Origin: Planctomycetota bacterium
GTDB lineage: Bacteria; Patescibacteriota; Patescibacteriia; Patescibacteriales; UBA12465
Direction of reading: 5' to 3'
Assembly: GCA_025453315.1 (NCBI GenBank)
Contig: JALOQQ010000072.1
Coordinates: forward strand, 1-9,286
Length of the DNA stretch: 9,286 nt
Under the pieces are notes generated by a model, which did not search any database, had not been told where the DNA came from, and saw nothing but the letters and a program-made list of their open reading frames with translations. This document shows positions 7,996-9,286 of this stretch, in pieces. Numbering within the stretch: position 1 is the first letter of the stretch; each line of letters opens with the position of its first letter. The translations under genes were made by a program, and so were the position numbers.

Positions 7996-8021
7996 AAACC
8001 TCAGCTTACGGGCTGAGGTTT
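7996..8021. terminator. Strong intrinsic terminator, probably bidirectional
   Basis: A perfect 10-bp stem (arms 7996-8005 and 8012-8021, core CCTCAGC/GCTGAGG) with a 6-base loop (TTACGG). A T-rich run (TTTTTGTTT) follows on the plus strand, and an A-rich run (AAAACAAA) precedes it, which gives a U-rich tail on the minus strand. It lies between the converging ends of ruvB (7933) and the minus-strand gene (8052), so it can end both transcripts. Confidence 0.93.
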
Positions 8022-8051
8022 TTGTTTATTATGAAACATAATTATTTTACT

Positions 8052-8597
8052 TTATTTTACAATGACCGGAAAAAAATTATTTTTCCAAACTTCTTTTCCA
8101 AAAATTAAAACTTCATTAGTTTTCTTTTTTTGAACAGAAATTGCACAACAAACACCCAAAGTGTTTTTACCAGTCCAAAAAGAATTAGCTTCTTTCATTA
8201 TTTTGCCATTAAATAGGACATTAATTGGCTGTGGAACATTTTGTGGTTCAAAATAATTTTCAGAAAATCCTTTTTTAACTTTAGGATATTTTTCATAATG
8301 GATTTTATCCATTAATTCTCTCCACTCCAAGAAAGAAGGAATCTTTACACCTTGTTTCTCGGCTTCTTCGAGCGAAGATTCCCAAGTAAAGAAATGTAGC
8401 CCTACCATTTTTTTGTTTTTATGGGCGATACATTTTTTTACTTTTTTTTCTTCATCAGTTAGAAAAATTGGTTTCCCTAAGAGCAGCTTTTTAGCGCTTA
8501 AGTAATATACCATTAATTTTAGAGAATTAATGGTTATCCTAGCCAGACCTTTTTCTGGATGCCAGGATTCATTTTCTGATGTCAGGAAAGTTTCCAT
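8052..8597 (-). CDS. Hypothetical 181-residue protein, unrecognised
   Basis: I do not recognise this protein with confidence. It is Lys-rich, with no signal peptide or clear membrane helix, so it is probably cytoplasmic. Segments of note are IPSFLEWRELM (86-96), NSFWTGKN (138-145), a Cys-Cys pair (150-151) and the C-terminus VLIFGKEVW...FFPVIVK (163-181). The order of a 'P-x-x-x-EW' element, an 'FWT' element and a final 'PV-x-V-K' faintly resembles bacterial C-type-lectin-like modules (DUF1566 or the Fibrobacter succinogenes paralogous domain); this is speculation. That the gene is real is supported by its length, a near-consensus promoter 65 bases upstream, the shared terminator at its 3' end, and the absence of any competing gene on the other strand. 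The ATG at 8597 is the first in frame after the promoter; no Shine-Dalgarno sequence is seen. It sits alone between ruvB and queA. Confidence 0.78.
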   Translation of the reverse strand: METFLTSENESWHPEKGLARITINSLKLMVYYLSAKKLLLGKPIFLTDEEKKVKKCIAHKNKKMVGLHFFTWESSLEEAEKQGVKIPSFLEWRELMDKIHYEKYPKVKKGFSENYFEPQNVPQPINVLFNGKIMKEANSFWTGKNTLGVCCAISVQKKKTNEVLIFGKEVWKNNFFPVIVK

Positions 8598-8661
8598 TGT
8601 TCGTGTTTTTATACTGTTTAGATATTTTTTTTAAATTTTATATAGATCAATTTTATATTTT

Positions 8662-8690
8662 ATACTATAATCTTTTTATATTTTTGTCAA
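8662..8690 (-). promoter_or_regulatory. Sigma-70 type promoter of the minus-strand 181-residue gene
   Basis: Read on the minus strand, a perfect TTGACA (-35, 8690-8685) is followed after exactly 17 bases by TAGTAT (-10, 8667-8662; five of six match TATAAT apart from the G). Transcription would start near 8655, leaving a leader of about 57 bases before the ATG at 8597. It is the best promoter match in the window. Confidence 0.75.
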
Positions 8691-8718
8691 TAGTTTTAAA
8701 TATTTACTCGAGGCATTT

Positions 8719-8727
8719 TGTTATAAT
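8719..8727 (+). promoter_or_regulatory. Extended -10 promoter element pointing toward queA
   Basis: TG, one base, then a perfect TATAAT (8722-8727) forms a consensus extended -10, a type that can work without a good -35; none is seen upstream. The predicted start near 8734 is about 167 bases before queA. It lies just behind the -35 of the minus-strand promoter, so the two would be back to back. Confidence 0.45.
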
Positions 8728-8837
8728 TGGAATATTAAAGAATTTATGGGATAATTAGGCTAAATTATAGCTTATTAAGTTGTAGAAAGCCATATAACTC
8801 ATATGCTTTATATGCTAATTAATATTGATTACATAAA

Positions 8838-8867
8838 TTGACATCATATGAACTAGTATTAATTAAT
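8838..8867 (+). promoter_or_regulatory. Possible queA promoter (TTGACA / ATTAAT)
   Basis: A perfect TTGACA at 8838-8843 is followed after 18 bases by ATTAAT (8862-8867, four of six matches). A start near 8875 would give a leader of about 25 bases. The weak -10 lowers confidence. Confidence 0.35.
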
Positions 8868-8887
8868 TTTTTAGTAAATAGAATTTA

Positions 8888-8893
8888 TACAAT
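8888..8893 (+). promoter_or_regulatory. Possible -10 box for leaderless queA transcript
   Basis: TACAAT (five of six matches to TATAAT) ends seven bases before the queA ATG, which would put the RNA start at or next to the start codon. It repeats the arrangement at the helicase start (TATAAT, six bases, ATG). It competes with the two upstream candidates; no good -35 is paired with it. Confidence 0.35.
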
Positions 8894-8900
8894 TAAATGT

Positions 8901-9286
8901 ATGCAATTAAACGATTTTGATTTTAATTTACCAGATAATTTAATAGCTCAAGAACCAGTTTTACCACGTGATCATTGTCGTCTTTTAGTTTTACATCGTC
9001 AAACAAAGTCTTTGGAACATGATTATTTTTTTAATATTCTAAATTATTTTAAAAAAGGTGATGTCTTAATAATTAATGATTCTAAAGTTTTTCCGGCACG
9101 CTTGTTGGGTAATAAAATTAGTGGTGGCAAGGCCGAAGTTTTTTTATTAAAGATAATAGAGCTCCAAACTAATAAATGGCAATGTTTAATTAAAGGAAGG
9201 AACTTGGCTCCTGGTTCTTTTATAACCTTGGCTAAAAATAATCGCGCCGAACTTTTAAAAGACAATGGTGATGGTACTTGGTTAGT
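8901..9286 (+). CDS. queA: tRNA preQ1 ribosyltransferase-isomerase QueA, N-terminal part (3' end outside window)
   Basis: 128 codons are visible and the frame runs off the end. QueA moves the ribosyl group of S-adenosylmethionine onto 7-aminomethyl-7-deazaguanine in the tRNA wobble position, giving epoxyqueuosine, the second-last step of queuosine synthesis. Family features: start MQLNDFDFNLPDNLIAQEP (family form M-L-FD--LP--LIAQ-P), PRDHCRLLVLHR (22-33), GDVLIINDSKVFPARLLG (53-70; the family usually has NDTRV-PARL), GGKAEVFLL (75-83), and a later W-x-x-LIKGRNLAPG (93-105). The ATG at 8901 gives the expected N-terminus. No Shine-Dalgarno sequence precedes it. In many bacteria queA directly follows ruvB; here the minus-strand gene lies between. 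tgt, the usual next gene, would lie beyond the window. Confidence 0.95.
   Translation, partial: MQLNDFDFNLPDNLIAQEPVLPRDHCRLLVLHRQTKSLEHDYFFNILNYFKKGDVLIINDSKVFPARLLGNKISGGKAEVFLLKIIELQTNKWQCLIKGRNLAPGSFITLAKNNRAELLKDNGDGTWL

Larger units (their letters stand above)
8598..8900. other. 303-base divergent intergenic region
   Basis: No protein gene or tRNA is seen here; the longest plus-strand ATG frame I found is only 12 codons (8803). It holds the minus-strand promoter (8662-8690), a plus-strand extended -10 (8719-8727), a hairpin with nine paired bases and one bulged C (arms 8786-8795 and 8801-8809), a 9-bp AT-only inverted repeat (8816-8824 and 8857-8865) around a TTGACA, and -10-like boxes just before queA. 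If the extended -10 is used, queA would have a leader of about 167 bases. I see no known riboswitch in it. Confidence 0.6.

Noticed and set aside
8734..8900. preQ1 riboswitch in front of queA.
   Set aside because: None of the short conserved preQ1 class I core features I looked for (C-rich loop followed by A-rich tail) is visible; other classes cannot be excluded by eye.
9044..9265. Minus-strand open frame of 73 codons.
   Set aside because: It is antisense to queA, whose plus-strand translation matches the family clearly.
1..9286. CRISPR array, tRNA, rRNA, insertion sequence or phage attachment site.
   Set aside because: No regularly spaced repeats, cloverleaf, transposase motifs or terminal inverted repeats were seen on either strand.

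Overview
The window is AT-rich, with Asn/Lys-rich proteins and short intergenic gaps. It looks chromosomal. The gene types suggest a Candidate Phyla Radiation (Patescibacteria) genome: a membrane-anchored Memo-CapA fusion, a UvrD-like helicase with a C-terminal Fe-S PD-(D/E)XK nuclease, and a large surface-type protein ending in a KPVIYLYP domain. This placement is inferred from family resemblance and composition; there is no rRNA or other marker to prove it. All five stop codons seen are TAA or TAG, and no gene needs UGA recoding.

Layout. Positions 1-1761 hold the 3' part of a large plus-strand gene of unknown function, with a low-complexity N-terminal part and a conserved C-terminal domain. 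Positions 1832-3766 encode a single-pass membrane protein that joins an AmmeMemoRadiSam-B (Memo) domain to a CapA-type metallophosphoesterase domain. Positions 3893-6786 hold a UvrD/PcrA-type helicase-nuclease gene that is broken: the Walker A start (3893-4063) and the rest (conserved from about 4036, open to 6786) are in different frames. The segment that should carry motifs Ia and Ib is absent, so either a frameshifting deletion or an assembly error lies near 4036-4050. Positions 6899-7933 are an intact ruvB, followed by a strong, probably bidirectional hairpin terminator at 7996-8021. A small unrecognised gene lies on the minus strand (8597-8052), with a near-consensus promoter (TTGACA, 17 bp, TAGTAT). 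A 303-base divergent intergenic region follows, and the window ends inside queA (8901 onward, plus strand).

How the genes relate. The helicase and RuvB both act on DNA during recombination or repair, but gaps of about 110-130 bases suggest separate transcripts. In many bacteria ruvB is directly followed by queA (ruvA-ruvB-queA-tgt). Here the two are in that order but split by the terminator and the minus-strand gene, so the small gene looks like an insertion into an old gene block. No start codon has a clear Shine-Dalgarno sequence. Two genes (the helicase and queA) have -10-like boxes placed so that transcription would begin at or next to the ATG, which suggests leaderless mRNAs.
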